Shown here one piece after another: positions 1 through 8,413 of a stretch of DNA of 64,000 bases (positions are counted from its first letter, which is position 1; every line of letters begins with the position of its first letter). The DNA lies in NCBI GenBank assembly GCA_026702755.1, contig JAPPBX010000001.1, forward strand, positions 62,001-126,000, read 5' to 3'. Source of the DNA: Candidatus Poribacteria bacterium (GTDB taxonomy: Bacteria; Poribacteria; WGA-4E; WGA-3G). Position numbers and translations under genes: made by a program. Below the pieces are notes generated by a model, which saw only the letters and a list, made by a program, of their open reading frames with translations, had not been told where the DNA came from and made no database searches.

Positions 1-154
1 ATCCATCAAAGTAAAATGGCAAAACAGGCACACCCAAACACTGGATTTCTCAGACAGTCCGGTAAATCAAACTATACACATCACTGAAAACCCACCGAAT
101 TAGATTTAATTCCTACTTAACAGGCAATAAACTTCGTCTTACAAGTGATGTGTT

Positions 155-218
155 GTAGTAATGCGATTCATCGCACGTTCTAAAGGTATCTATAACGGGC
201 AATAAATTGCCCTACTAC
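155..218. repeat. Small palindromic intergenic element
   Basis: Outer arms GTAGTA (155-160) and TACTAC (213-218) enclose two perfect hairpins: TGCGAT/ATCGCA at 162-175 and GGGCAAT/ATTGCCC at 197-212. No coding signal is seen in the first 260 bases. The nested arrangement looks like a short non-autonomous repeat (MITE-like) rather than a gene terminator, but no second copy is present in this window. Confidence 0.5.
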
Positions 219-266
219 GAGCGGGCGGACTTGAAGCGTGAAAAACTAAATAATCCTACATTTCGG

Positions 267-296
267 TTGACATTATTTGACACCCGCGCGTATAAT
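267..296 (+). promoter_or_regulatory. Sigma-70-type promoter of cysC
   Basis: Perfect -35 TTGACA (267-272) and perfect -10 TATAAT (291-296) are separated by 18 bases. Transcription would start near 303 and give a leader of about 75 bases before the cysC start. This is one of the strongest promoter matches in the window. Confidence 0.8.
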
Positions 297-321
297 AGTA
301 ATACAATTAGATTTGATGATA

Positions 322-349
322 GAGGCAGACTTGGAAGCCTCAATTTTTT
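322..349 (+). terminator. Terminator-like hairpin in the cysC leader
   Basis: GAGGC (322-326) pairs with GCCTC (337-341) and is followed by AATTTTTTG (342-350). It lies between the consensus promoter and the cysC start, so it would act as an attenuator if functional. The 5-bp stem and 10-base loop are modest, so it could also be incidental. Confidence 0.4.
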
Positions 350-379
350 GACTTTATTTAATATGTGAGGAATAATCGA

Positions 380-997
380 TTGGCTCAACAGAAAGCAACT
401 AACATTACGTGGCACGACGCAGCTGTCACAGTAGAAGACAGAGAAAAATTGTTGAATCAGAAAGGCTGTGTGATTTGGTTTACAGGTCTTTCGGGTTCAG
501 GGAAATCAACATTAGCGAACGCAGTCGAACAATTATTACACCAACAGCGGCACCACACCTATGTCTTGGATGGCGATAATGTCCGACACGGATTGAACAA
601 GAATTTGGGATTTTCACCCGAAGACCGCGAGGAAAACATCCGGCGCATCGGTGAAGTGGCGAAACTTTTTGCGGATGCGGGAACCATCGTCATGACAGCC
701 TTCATCTCACCTTATCGTGCCGACAGGGATCAAGCAAGGGAACTCATTGCTGAGGGCAGGTTTGTTGAAGTTTTTGTCGACTGTCCGCTTGAAGTCTGCG
801 AAGAACGCGACACGAAGGGCTTATATAAAAAGGCACGCGCTGGAGAGATTAAGGAATTTACCGGTATCAGTGCACCTTATGAACCGCCTCCGAACCCTGA
901 AATCACGGTGAATACAGCAGAACTTTCCCTTGAAGAATCCGCGCATGCAGTCGTTGCGTCCCTTGTAGAAGCTGGCTTAGTTCCGGCTGGAAACTAA
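380..997 (+). CDS. cysC: Adenylylsulfate (APS) kinase
   Basis: APS kinase phosphorylates adenosine 5'-phosphosulfate to PAPS with ATP, feeding sulfate assimilation or sulfation; it acts in the cytoplasm. The P-loop GLSGSGKST is near residue 35, followed by [10 protein letters not shown] and [12 protein letters not shown], both typical of CysC. The length of about 205 aa is normal. A GTG at 365 opens the frame, but GAGG at 367-370 sits 9 bases before TTG 380, and starting there gives the family-typical N-terminus with NITWH, so I prefer TTG. The gene stands alone behind its own promoter, with no cysN/cysD nearby, so a role in PAPS supply for sulfated products is possible but not shown. Confidence 0.93.
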   Translation: MAQQKATNITWHDAAVTVEDREKLLNQKGCVIWFTGLSGSGKSTLANAVEQLLHQQRHHTYVLDGDNVRHGLNKNLGFSPEDREENIRRIGEVAKLFADAGTIVMTAFISPYRADRDQARELIAEGRFVEVFVDCPLEVCEERDTKGLYKKARAGEIKEFTGISAPYEPPPNPEITVNTAELSLEESAHAVVASLVEAGLVPAGN

Positions 998-1053
998 AAC
1001 GCGAGAAAAGGTATATCGCGCAACGCGAACGGTGCCGCACCGAGAACATAGAA

Positions 1054-1872
1054 ATGGAAGCAATCATCAGGAACTTCAATGAAAATGGGTTCGCTATTCT
1101 ACGCGGCATTTTGGAGCAGGAAACGCTTGACGCTATCAAACACGAATGCGAGGCGTTAGTTGCCGAACTCGCGTTGCAGCGGTCTGCTGAAGGTAAACTG
1201 ACGAATACATATCCCGACACTCCTTTTGAAACCCGCCTGATTCGGCTCTACGAAAATTACCCAGATGAAAATCCGACGATCTTTCGTCCTGAACTGCATC
1301 GGGAAGGGTTTTTCGGCGTGTTCGCACATTCTACCCTACTTGAACTCGCGGGTATCATCCTCGGTCCAGAGATCCGATTGTATCCGAACTATTCCGTCCG
1401 TCCAAAGTTACCCGCAAACAAACGAACTGAGGTCCTATGGCATCAAGATGCTGGCTATACTTCAAAAGAAGCAGATGTCTTACGGATGATGAACGTCTGG
1501 ACCCCTTTAGTACCCGTCAATGTTGAAAATGGGTGTATGGAATTCATTCCGCAGAGCCACAAGTGGGGCGTTGTTCCGCACGAACAAGACGAATACTATC
1601 TCCGCATCCACGATGATTATATCAAGCCGGTTGAAGGAGATGCGGTACGTATTGAGATTGAGCCGGGAGATGTCGTTATTTTCAGTAATCTCTTATTTCA
1701 CCGCGGTTTGCCGAACCGTACTGAATACATACGCTGGAGCTTAGATTGGCGCTATCAAGATGCCAGGCAACCGACGCTCCGGACAACACAAGGACATTTA
1801 CTGAGTTCACAACGGACACCGGACGCGGTCGTCAAAGACGCTAAGACGTGGGCAAAACTCGAATTTTCCTAA
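1054..1872 (+). CDS. Phytanoyl-CoA dioxygenase (PhyH) family protein
   Basis: Predicted Fe(II)/2-oxoglutarate-dependent oxygenase, 272 aa. The iron facial triad is visible as HQD in LWHQDAGY (about residue 130) and the distal His in LLFHRGLPNR, followed by an Arg-bearing RWSLDWRYQ segment that usually binds 2-oxoglutarate. The intervening ENGCMEFIPQSHKWG is a family hallmark. The substrate cannot be inferred. The ATG at 1054 has only a weak upstream purine stretch (GAGAAC). It follows cysC by 56 bases and may be co-transcribed with it. It is one of three PhyH genes in the window; the others are near 40.2 and 50.6 kb. Confidence 0.9.
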   Translation: MEAIIRNFNENGFAILRGILEQETLDAIKHECEALVAELALQRSAEGKLTNTYPDTPFETRLIRLYENYPDENPTIFRPELHREGFFGVFAHSTLLELAGIILGPEIRLYPNYSVRPKLPANKRTEVLWHQDAGYTSKEADVLRMMNVWTPLVPVNVENGCMEFIPQSHKWGVVPHEQDEYYLRIHDDYIKPVEGDAVRIEIEPGDVVIFSNLLFHRGLPNRTEYIRWSLDWRYQDARQPTLRTTQGHLLSSQRTPDAVVKDAKTWAKLEFS

Positions 1873-1978
1873 ATTAAAAACGAGCGCGTGAAACTTGGAA
1901 CGAAGTGGAAAGCGGGTGTACGAAGAAGAACGATCTCGTCTGAACTTGCCACACCGAACCGCAAGGAAAATTAAAAGC

Positions 1979-2932
1979 ATGAAACTAATTCAATTTCATT
2001 TACCCAACTTAGGGAAGCGGGTTGGGATTGTCACCCGCGATGAGGAAGTGATCGACGTAACCAGCGAGGAATCACCGGGCGTATTAGAAGTCCTGGAACT
2101 CGCAGATAGGGAACAGGTGAGCATTGGGGTCATACTTGCCGATATCCAAGAGAGAGTAGCAACCCCCGCACCGATCCAACTCGGTACACTGCCAGGTACA
2201 GGAAATGAATCTACTGAATCCGACGGGCTTACGCTCAAGAAATTAGATGTTGCCCCCGACGAAAATGTTCCACACCTCTTATTCCCGATCGATTCCCCTG
2301 AAGTTTGGGGATGCGGAGTAACCTACAAACGCAGTGCGGATATGCGCGACGACGATAGCGAACAGGATATCTACAGCCGCGTCTATTACGCCGACCGTCC
2401 AGAGATATTTTTCAAAGCGACTCCGGCACGTTGTGTCGGACCGAACGGTTTCATTGGCATTCGGAGTGATTCCACGCTAACAGCAACCGAACCAGAACTC
2501 GCCTACGTCCTCGGCAGCGAAGGAGAAATCATCGGATACACCCTCTGTAATGACGTATCCGCATGGGACATTGAACGCGACAACCCACTCTATCTCCCAC
2601 AATCCAAAGTCTTTTACGGATGCTGTGCACTTGGTCCTATGCTTGTTACACCATCTGAAATAGACGATCCGTACAATCTGGACATGCAGTGCACCGTCCT
2701 TCGCGATGGAGAGACACTCTATCAAGGTGATGTCAACACGTCTCAAATCAACTGGAAATTTGAAGAACTCACCGAATTCCTGATGCGTGATAATCCAATT
2801 CCGTTTGGGACCGTTGTTTCGACAGGCACTGGCATTATTGTTCCGAACGATCTACCGCTCGCCGCAGGGGATGTTGTCCAGATAGAAATCGACGGGTTCG
2901 GCACGCTGTCAAACCCCGTTAAGCAACTTTAG
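1979..2932 (+). CDS. Fumarylacetoacetate hydrolase (FAH) family protein
   Basis: Protein of about 317 aa with the FAH catalytic-domain pattern: WGCGVTYKRS, a metal-binding TEPELAYVLG (the E-x-E pair) and CNDVSAWDIE carrying the next acidic ligand, then YGCCALGPMLVTP and GDVVQIEIDGFG near the C-terminus. Members hydrolyse C-C bonds of fumarylacetoacetate-like beta-diketo acids or act as hydratases/decarboxylases in sugar-acid and aromatic breakdown; the substrate here is unknown. The frame is open from TTG 1895, but ATG 1979 begins the conserved MKLIQFHLP and has AGGAAA about 12 bases upstream, so that start is preferred. It is 13 bases from the next gene, so probably one operon. Confidence 0.88.
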   Translation: MKLIQFHLPNLGKRVGIVTRDEEVIDVTSEESPGVLEVLELADREQVSIGVILADIQERVATPAPIQLGTLPGTGNESTESDGLTLKKLDVAPDENVPHLLFPIDSPEVWGCGVTYKRSADMRDDDSEQDIYSRVYYADRPEIFFKATPARCVGPNGFIGIRSDSTLTATEPELAYVLGSEGEIIGYTLCNDVSAWDIERDNPLYLPQSKVFYGCCALGPMLVTPSEIDDPYNLDMQCTVLRDGETLYQGDVNTSQINWKFEELTEFLMRDNPIPFGTVVSTGTGIIVPNDLPLAAGDVVQIEIDGFGTLSNPVKQL

Positions 2933-2945
2933 GAGACAAGACATA

Positions 2946-4058
2946 ATGAACAACAGGACCGAACCTTTCATCGGTATGCACAAAACTGAATTAGACACAC
3001 CGGCACTGCTGATCAACTTGGATAAAATGGAAGCTAACATACAGACGATGGCGGACTACTTCACCACAGTGAACGCGTCGCTGAGACCTCACATGAAGAC
3101 GCACAAAACACCGATTATCACCCATAAACAGATCGCAGCTGGTGCCATCGGCGTTACCTGTGCGAAACTCGGTGAGGCAGAAGCAGCCATTCACGCTGGC
3201 ATTCGAGACGTGCTGATCGCCAACCAAGTTGTCGGCGCACAAAAGATTGCACGCCTCATCAACCTCGCGAAGCACTCGGAGATCATGGTTGCAGTCGATA
3301 GCCCACAGAACGTGCAAGCCATTTCCGAGGCAGCTGCCGCCAAAGGTGCAACTATCAGAATGTTGGTGGAGGTGAACATCGGCATGGATCGGTGCGGGGT
3401 CGAACCCGGCAAACCGACGTTGGAACTTGCGGAATTGATATGCCAAAGTCCAAACCTGAAATTTGAAGGCTTAATGGGCTATGAAGGGCATACCGTCTCC
3501 AAACCGGACCGAGCGGAACGGGATGCTGCAGCACGGGAAGCCATGCAACGTTTGGTAGACGCGAAACACTATGTCGAAAAGCGGGGGGTGGAGGTACTCA
3601 TCATGAGCGGTGGTGGCACTGGAACCTTTAACATCACGGGAAGTATCCCAGAAATGACAGAAGTTCAGGCAGGCTCTTACGTCTTCATGGATTCTACCTA
3701 CGGAAATGTAGAAGGTGTTGGCGAACAGTTCGACTGCTCGTTGTCGGTTTTGGCAACCGTCGTGAGTCGTCCAGCCCCTGATCGAATGATTGTGGATACA
3801 GGCTTGAAAGTCCTCGCAAAAGAGTTCGGCGTTCCCCAGCCTCTCGGTATAACAGGCGTAGAGATGACAGGGCTTTCCGAGGAGCATGGAAAGATGCAGG
3901 TGTCCGATGTAAACGTTCCCCTCACACCGGGGGATAAAATTGAAATTCTACCATCCCACTGTTGTACGACAGTGAATCTTCACGACAGATATTACGGCAT
4001 CCGTAACGGGATTGTTGAATCCGTTTGGGAAATCGCCGCGAGAGGAAAAGCACAATAA
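2946..4058 (+). CDS. D-threonine aldolase / D-serine dehydratase-like PLP enzyme
   Basis: Fold-type III PLP enzyme of the alanine-racemase N-terminal plus DSD1/DTA C-terminal architecture, 370 aa. [13 protein letters not shown] opens the barrel, RPHMKTHK (about residue 50) carries the Schiff-base lysine, and [17 protein letters not shown] near the C-terminus supplies the His-x-Cys metal site typical of D-threonine aldolase, D-serine dehydratase and 3-hydroxy-D-aspartate aldolase. Which beta-hydroxy-D-amino acid is cleaved cannot be decided. GGAG (2932-2935, overlapping the upstream stop) precedes the ATG. The stop overlaps the start of the next gene (TAATG), suggesting coupled translation. 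Confidence 0.9.
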   Translation: MNNRTEPFIGMHKTELDTPALLINLDKMEANIQTMADYFTTVNASLRPHMKTHKTPIITHKQIAAGAIGVTCAKLGEAEAAIHAGIRDVLIANQVVGAQKIARLINLAKHSEIMVAVDSPQNVQAISEAAAAKGATIRMLVEVNIGMDRCGVEPGKPTLELAELICQSPNLKFEGLMGYEGHTVSKPDRAERDAAAREAMQRLVDAKHYVEKRGVEVLIMSGGGTGTFNITGSIPEMTEVQAGSYVFMDSTYGNVEGVGEQFDCSLSVLATVVSRPAPDRMIVDTGLKVLAKEFGVPQPLGITGVEMTGLSEEHGKMQVSDVNVPLTPGDKIEILPSHCCTTVNLHDRYYGIRNGIVESVWEIAARGKAQ

Positions 4059-4378
4059 TGATTACGACAACCACGAATACAATTGAAGGCAGACCGATTC
4101 GAGAATACTTCGGACTTGTTACAGGCGAAGCGATTATGGGGGCGAACGTTTTTCGCGATTTTATGGCAGGTCTCACGGATCTTGTCGGTGGACGTTCAGG
4201 CACTTACGAGAGTAAGTTTGCGGAAGCCCGTGAAACAGCCCTCCAAGAACTTGAAGATGAAGCGCGACGCAAAGGGGCTAATGCTGTCGTCGGTATTGAC
4301 ATTGACTATGAAGTACTAGGTGCCAGTAACGGCATGCTGATGGTGACGGCGACCGGAACCGCCGTTAAGATTGGATGA
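4058..4378 (+). CDS. UPF0145 / YbjQ-like protein
   Basis: A 106-aa protein matching the YbjQ (UPF0145) family: [20 protein letters not shown] at the N-terminus, [40 protein letters not shown], and a C-terminal strand with VTATGTAV. The family is a small oligomeric fold of unknown function, sometimes proposed to bind metal. The ATG at 4058 overlaps the upstream TAA by one base and has AGAGGAAA at 4041-4048, which favours it over an in-frame upstream codon at 4025. Confidence 0.88.
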   Translation: MITTTTNTIEGRPIREYFGLVTGEAIMGANVFRDFMAGLTDLVGGRSGTYESKFAEARETALQELEDEARRKGANAVVGIDIDYEVLGASNGMLMVTATGTAVKIG

Positions 4379-4468
4379 ACTCGCTTCGGATCTACTTAAA
4401 TATCTGGGAGGCTTGGCTTGTGGAATCCCATAAGCATATTCCACGATGAACACAGGAGGCAAAATTCA

Positions 4469-5644
4469 ATGCGAACATCAACCTTAAATTGTAAATTACG
4501 CACCATTTGGAAACCCTACTCCCTGTTTAGCTTACTTGTTGCGAGTGCCCTCATACTGCTCCAGGTCCCTGCTGAAGGATACATCGCAAAACGATATACC
4601 GTCAGACAAATTGTTTCCGAAAGCACCAACGTCGTATTCGGAACCGTTACTGAGGTTAATACCAAGCGAAAAACAGCGAAAGTCAAGGTCGAAGAAAATC
4701 TCAAAGGCACCAGTGAATTTCAGGAGATTAAGATTCGACTTGATGTCTACAAAGGAAAAGTGGATCACAGAGAAGAGGCAATGCGTCTTATAAAACAGGA
4801 TGCACCGATTATCATCTTTTATCTCCAAGCAGGCAGACGAATTGATAGCCTCGCACACATAAGTGGGAAATGGTTTCAAACCCAAACCACAAAACAGCGA
4901 AACGAATGGGGGTGGTGGCTGTTCACACACACTGAAAAATATCTCAATAACGACAAAGTCTCAAGACGCGATTCAACACAGGATTTTCAAGAAGAATTGC
5001 GTACGATGCTCAGTGGAGATGCCCTTCAACTCCTACTACTCAAAACAGACAGATATGAGTCAGAACCGCGTGCTATCGCTGAACTCGACGCTGTCGCGGA
5101 TTTTGGTTTTGTTTATCACGCAACAACCGACCGAAATTTACCAACACTCCGTGAAGCAGACATCCTATGGCTCGGTTTCCGTGCACTCTCCGAAGGCAGA
5201 TACCGACTCAACAGGGAACAAGAGAGAAAGATTAAAGAATTCGTAAAGAATGGAGGCATTGTCATAGCCTCTGGACAAGATAGCGATGACGACCGCCCAT
5301 GTGAGACAGGGTGGCTACCTGAAGCCCTCAACGGTGTAGAAAGCCCACACCGAAACGATTTCAAACCGACGGACCATGCAGGCGACCTCTTTAAGGCACC
5401 TAATCGTATCCGCTCCGGGCAACTCGCGCTTGATGATACATGGAACGGATGGAACGAAAAATATCAAGTGCTGGCAACGACCAACAATGGGAAAGAAATT
5501 GTCGTCGCCAAACTGAAATACGGAAAAGGAATTTACCTCGTCACCAGTCTCCGCAACGATAGGAGCGCACAAGTCTCCAAAAATCGTCGGATGCTTGAAA
5601 ATTTGGTACATTTCGCCACAGGATTTTTGGAAACGTCCAAGTAA
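4469..5644 (+). CDS. Exported protein of unknown function with C-terminal amidotransferase-like region
   Basis: About 391 aa. ATG 4469 has a perfect AGGAGG (4454-4459) nine bases upstream. A hydrophobic segment (LFSLLVASALILLQV, about residues 17-31) ending near AEG suggests a signal peptide or anchor. Residues 40-130 look beta-rich. The C-terminal 200 residues contain DILWLGFRAL, IKEFVKNGGIVIASG and KYGKGIYLVTSL, a pattern seen in ThuA/DUF4159-type glutamine-amidotransferase-like domains of surface proteins, without a recognisable catalytic Cys. No specific function is assigned. It is 20 bases from the PQQ-repeat gene and probably forms an operon with it and the CBM9-like gene. Confidence 0.75.
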   Translation: MRTSTLNCKLRTIWKPYSLFSLLVASALILLQVPAEGYIAKRYTVRQIVSESTNVVFGTVTEVNTKRKTAKVKVEENLKGTSEFQEIKIRLDVYKGKVDHREEAMRLIKQDAPIIIFYLQAGRRIDSLAHISGKWFQTQTTKQRNEWGWWLFTHTEKYLNNDKVSRRDSTQDFQEELRTMLSGDALQLLLLKTDRYESEPRAIAELDAVADFGFVYHATTDRNLPTLREADILWLGFRALSEGRYRLNREQERKIKEFVKNGGIVIASGQDSDDDRPCETGWLPEALNGVESPHRNDFKPTDHAGDLFKAPNRIRSGQLALDDTWNGWNEKYQVLATTNNGKEIVVAKLKYGKGIYLVTSLRNDRSAQVSKNRRMLENLVHFATGFLETSK

Positions 5645-5663
5645 CACGCTGAGGTAATTACAG

Positions 5664-7385
5664 ATGAGAAAAGCAGAATTAAAATGGCAGTCAGCCATCA
5701 GCAGCGCAGCGGTCGGTTTCCATCAGCAGTCAGCAGTCAGCAAGAAACTGGAATGGAAGGCGGGAAGGATGGAAGGGAGGAACGGAGAAAAGAATCTTCC
5801 AGTCTTCCAATCTTCCAACCAAATGCTGAAAGCCGAAAGCCGAAAACCGAGAGCCAATACAAAATTGCTGCTCATAGTAAGCCTCCCTCTTGTTTTTTTG
5901 GCTTCTGCAAACCCCGCGCATGCGGTTATCCCGCAGCTGCTGGGACCTCTTACAGCACTGTTGAGTATCGTCCCACAAATTCTTGCCTTCGTTGGGGTTG
6001 CGCTCATCACCGCACTTGTGTTTGCACGGGACACGACCAAAATGTTTTTTTACAAGTTCCGTGACTTCGCTATTGCTCACAAGGTTACCACCTCTATTTT
6101 CAGTGTAATTGTACTCGTGGGATTCCTATGGGGAACCTACAGCCTGATCAGGATAGCGACGAATCCGACAACACATTCCCTTGAGGCAACGGTTCAGAAC
6201 ACAGACGCGGGAAGTACACATCTCAACAAAACATGGGCAACTTTCCGAAGCGGAAAAAACCGGACAGGACATGCAGACACACTCCCGGGTCCAACAAATG
6301 AAACACCGGCATGGGTTTTCAGAGAGGAAGAAGCCATGGCGGTTGACTTTTCTTCGTCGCCAGCAGTTGTTGGGAATCGCCTCTATATCGGTTCATCACA
6401 CGGTTCAATATTTTCGCTCGGTGGAGCAACCTACTGTATTGATACAGAAACACAGAAGGTCCTCTGGCGACACGCTTCATCTATCCCAATCTTTTCATCC
6501 CCTGCAGTCGCTGGCGGTAGGGTTTATATCGGTGAAGGCTATCACCAAGATAGCGATTGCCGCCTCCGATGCCTTGACGCGAAAACCGGTGAACTTATCT
6601 GGTCCTTCCAAACAGCAAGCCATGTCGAATCGACCCCTTTCATCAGTCAAGGCAAACTTTATTTTACAGCAGGAGCGGATGGTGTCTATTGTATCGACGC
6701 ATTGGAGGGACAAGCAATATGGCACTATAAAGACGTTCATGCTGACATGTCCCCCGTTGTGCATAAAGACAAGGTTTACTTCGGCACAGGCTATGGGGAT
6801 TATCGAATCTACGCTGTTGATGCCCAAACAGGTGCTGAAGCATGGTCAAAGCAGATGCCGTATCCCGTGTGGGGCAGTCCAAGTACCGATGAAAATCTCG
6901 TCTTTTTCGGACTTGGGAGAGGCAATTTTTCGGATAGCGCGCCCATCCCCGCCGGTAAGGTCGTCGCGCTTGACCCAGAAACCGGCGACATCGTATGGGA
7001 ACATGAGGCAGAGGATGCAGTCATGACAGCGATTGCTGTTCAGGACGGTTCCGTCACCTTCGGTTCGCGCGATGGATACGTCTATTCTCTCCAATCAACA
7101 GACGGAAAACTCAACTGGAAAACGCATCTTGGTGGTCCCGTCGTCTCCTCACCGGCTGTGACGATGGACACCGTCTATGCCGCAACAAAAAACGGATATA
7201 TCTATGCCCTCTCTATTGACGACGGAGAGGTGCAGTGGGAATTTAACACGAGGATTATTACCCGAAATATAGAAATCTATTCATCACCAGCGATTGCCAA
7301 TGGACTGCTCTATATCGGTTCAAGCGATCGGTATATTTTCTGTTTGGGTAGTGGCGATGCAGGCAAAGTCATTGGTAATCGGTAA
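5664..7385 (+). CDS. Membrane-anchored PQQ-type beta-propeller protein
   Basis: 573 aa. After an N-terminal signal or anchor (TKLLLIVSLPLVFLASANPAHA) and two further hydrophobic stretches up to about residue 165, at least seven PQQ-like blades follow, with motifs such as YCIDTETQKVLWRH, RCLDAKTGELIWSF and VALDPETGDIVWEHE. Such propellers resemble BamB or quinoprotein scaffolds; no enzymatic residues can be assigned. GAGG (5651-5654) nine bases before ATG 5664 supports that start. The first 60 or so codons, however, consist of the dispersed repeat found in intergenic gaps, giving an odd n-region ending in AESRKP. An ATG at 5823 inside the repeat is an alternative start without a ribosome binding site. 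Confidence 0.85.
   Translation: MRKAELKWQSAISSAAVGFHQQSAVSKKLEWKAGRMEGRNGEKNLPVFQSSNQMLKAESRKPRANTKLLLIVSLPLVFLASANPAHAVIPQLLGPLTALLSIVPQILAFVGVALITALVFARDTTKMFFYKFRDFAIAHKVTTSIFSVIVLVGFLWGTYSLIRIATNPTTHSLEATVQNTDAGSTHLNKTWATFRSGKNRTGHADTLPGPTNETPAWVFREEEAMAVDFSSSPAVVGNRLYIGSSHGSIFSLGGATYCIDTETQKVLWRHASSIPIFSSPAVAGGRVYIGEGYHQDSDCRLRCLDAKTGELIWSFQTASHVESTPFISQGKLYFTAGADGVYCIDALEGQAIWHYKDVHADMSPVVHKDKVYFGTGYGDYRIYAVDAQTGAEAWSKQMPYPVWGSPSTDENLVFFGLGRGNFSDSAPIPAGKVVALDPETGDIVWEHEAEDAVMTAIAVQDGSVTFGSRDGYVYSLQSTDGKLNWKTHLGGPVVSSPAVTMDTVYAATKNGYIYALSIDDGEVQWEFNTRIITRNIEIYSSPAIANGLLYIGSSDRYIFCLGSGDAGKVIGNR
5684..5855. repeat. Dispersed repeat read in frame as the N-terminus of the PQQ protein
   Basis: The stretch combines the CAGTCAGC/CATCAGC words, a purine-rich GGAAGGATGGAAGG arm with its pyrimidine-rich counterpart (TCTTCCAATCTTCC), and the GCCGAAAGCC word. 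The same words occur in non-coding gaps elsewhere in the window, for example near 9.53-9.60, 33.9 and 35.6 kb. Here the whole composite remains open in the coding frame. Confidence 0.75.
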
Positions 7386-7401
7386 CTGAGGAGAAAGAAA
7401 A

Positions 7402-8235
7402 ATGAAAAAATATGTTTTGACTGCAACAACTCTATTCGTGCTGTTCGCAAGCACAATAGCAGATGCACAGTGGCGAAGTAAAACCCATGACGAATATAAA
7501 GCCCTCACAGGGGTTGATGTTAAAATCGATGGTGACCTTGGCGAATGGGACGGGGTCCTTGATACCGTCAAAGGTACTGATGGAAAACCTTTTTGTGGTG
7601 TTGAATATGAAGGCAACGTCTTTCAGGAACACGGCGGTGGAAAATGGAACGGTGCCAAGGATCACGAAACCTGTTTCATGATTGTATGGGATTCAAAAGC
7701 CGTCTATATCGCTCTTATTGTTACTGATGACGAGCATGAACACGCAGCAGCTGCAGCATGGAACGGCGATGGCGCACAACTCGCCTTTGAAATGAGTGGC
7801 AAACGGAGCGCCGGGCTGCAGATGTGGCTCTACAATGTCGGCTTAGATGACAAAGGAAAGGATATACTTCCTGGGGCTTTAAATGAAAAGCCAGGCGACG
7901 CAGGTGTCGTCCCAGGCGACGATATCGCTGTTGTCCGAAACGAAGGTGAAAAGAAAACCTACTACGAACTCAGATTCACTGCTAAAGAGTTGCAAGTAAA
8001 AGGTGATAAATTCAGTGCGGGAGATAAGTTCGGTCTTGGCATTTGTGTCAATGACGGGGACAAAGCCGCTGGACAAGGTGGTCAAAAGGGATGGAGCGGA
8101 TGGTATACCCATTCCATTGTTCACGGAAAGAATTCCGAGAAAACTGGACTTGTCACGCTTACTGATGAAGTTCTCGCTGTTGAAGCAGGAAATAAATTAG
8201 CGACGACATGGGGTAAATTGAAATCCATCCGATAA
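7402..8235 (+). CDS. Secreted CBM9-like (sugar-binding) domain protein
   Basis: 277 aa with a clear signal peptide (MKKYVLTATTLFVLFASTIADA). The mature part has the layout of carbohydrate-binding module family 9-like domains: KIDGDLGEWDG, CFMIVWDSKAVYIALIVTDD, WNGDGAQLAFEM and KTYYELRFTAKEL. It probably binds a glycan or another ligand at the cell surface; no catalytic domain is attached. The tail ends with a short KLATTWGKLKSIR segment that might be a sorting or interaction tag. GAGGAGAAAG precedes the ATG. It is the last gene of the operon and is followed by a strong terminator. Confidence 0.8.
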   Translation: MKKYVLTATTLFVLFASTIADAQWRSKTHDEYKALTGVDVKIDGDLGEWDGVLDTVKGTDGKPFCGVEYEGNVFQEHGGGKWNGAKDHETCFMIVWDSKAVYIALIVTDDEHEHAAAAAWNGDGAQLAFEMSGKRSAGLQMWLYNVGLDDKGKDILPGALNEKPGDAGVVPGDDIAVVRNEGEKKTYYELRFTAKELQVKGDKFSAGDKFGLGICVNDGDKAAGQGGQKGWSGWYTHSIVHGKNSEKTGLVTLTDEVLAVEAGNKLATTWGKLKSIR

Positions 8236-8249
8236 CAGGACAAGTCTAC

Positions 8250-8282
8250 AAAAAAGCCTCCAAAAATTTTGGAGGCTTTTTT
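8250..8282 (+). terminator. Rho-independent terminator
   Basis: AAAAAAGCCTCC and GGAGGCTTTTTT pair perfectly around a nine-base AT loop. It is the classic GC stem with A-tract and T-tract, 15 bases after the CBM9-like stop. The symmetry means it could also terminate transcription from the minus strand. Confidence 0.92.
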
Positions 8283-8292
8283 CTTGACCTGA

Positions 8293-8412
8293 TTATAGTA
8301 GATTCTAAAAATAAGTTTACACTTCGCCACGACACAAACCCCCACTACTGCTGGCGAGGATTGTATCCTCGCCTTTGTGTTGGTGTATAAATAATTACGA
8401 GATCTACTATAA
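8293..8412. repeat. MITE-like element with TTATAGTAGATT ends
   Basis: TTATAGTAGATT (8293-8304) and GATCTACTATAA (8401-8412) form terminal inverted repeats matching at 11 of 12 positions. Inside is a hairpin GGCGAGGA/TCCTCGCC (about 8352-8372). The 120-base element fills the gap between two convergent genes and ends directly at the DUF3500 stop codon. Confidence 0.6.
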
Positions 8413-8413
8413 C

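Noticed and set aside
215-415. 66-codon minus-strand frame upstream of cysC
   Set aside because: It runs across the consensus promoter and leader of cysC in the opposite direction and has no ribosome-binding site or recognisable protein features.
6181-7026. 281-codon open frame on the plus strand inside the PQQ protein gene
   Set aside because: It is a shifted frame of a clear beta-propeller gene; the product shows no domain and has no ribosome-binding site.
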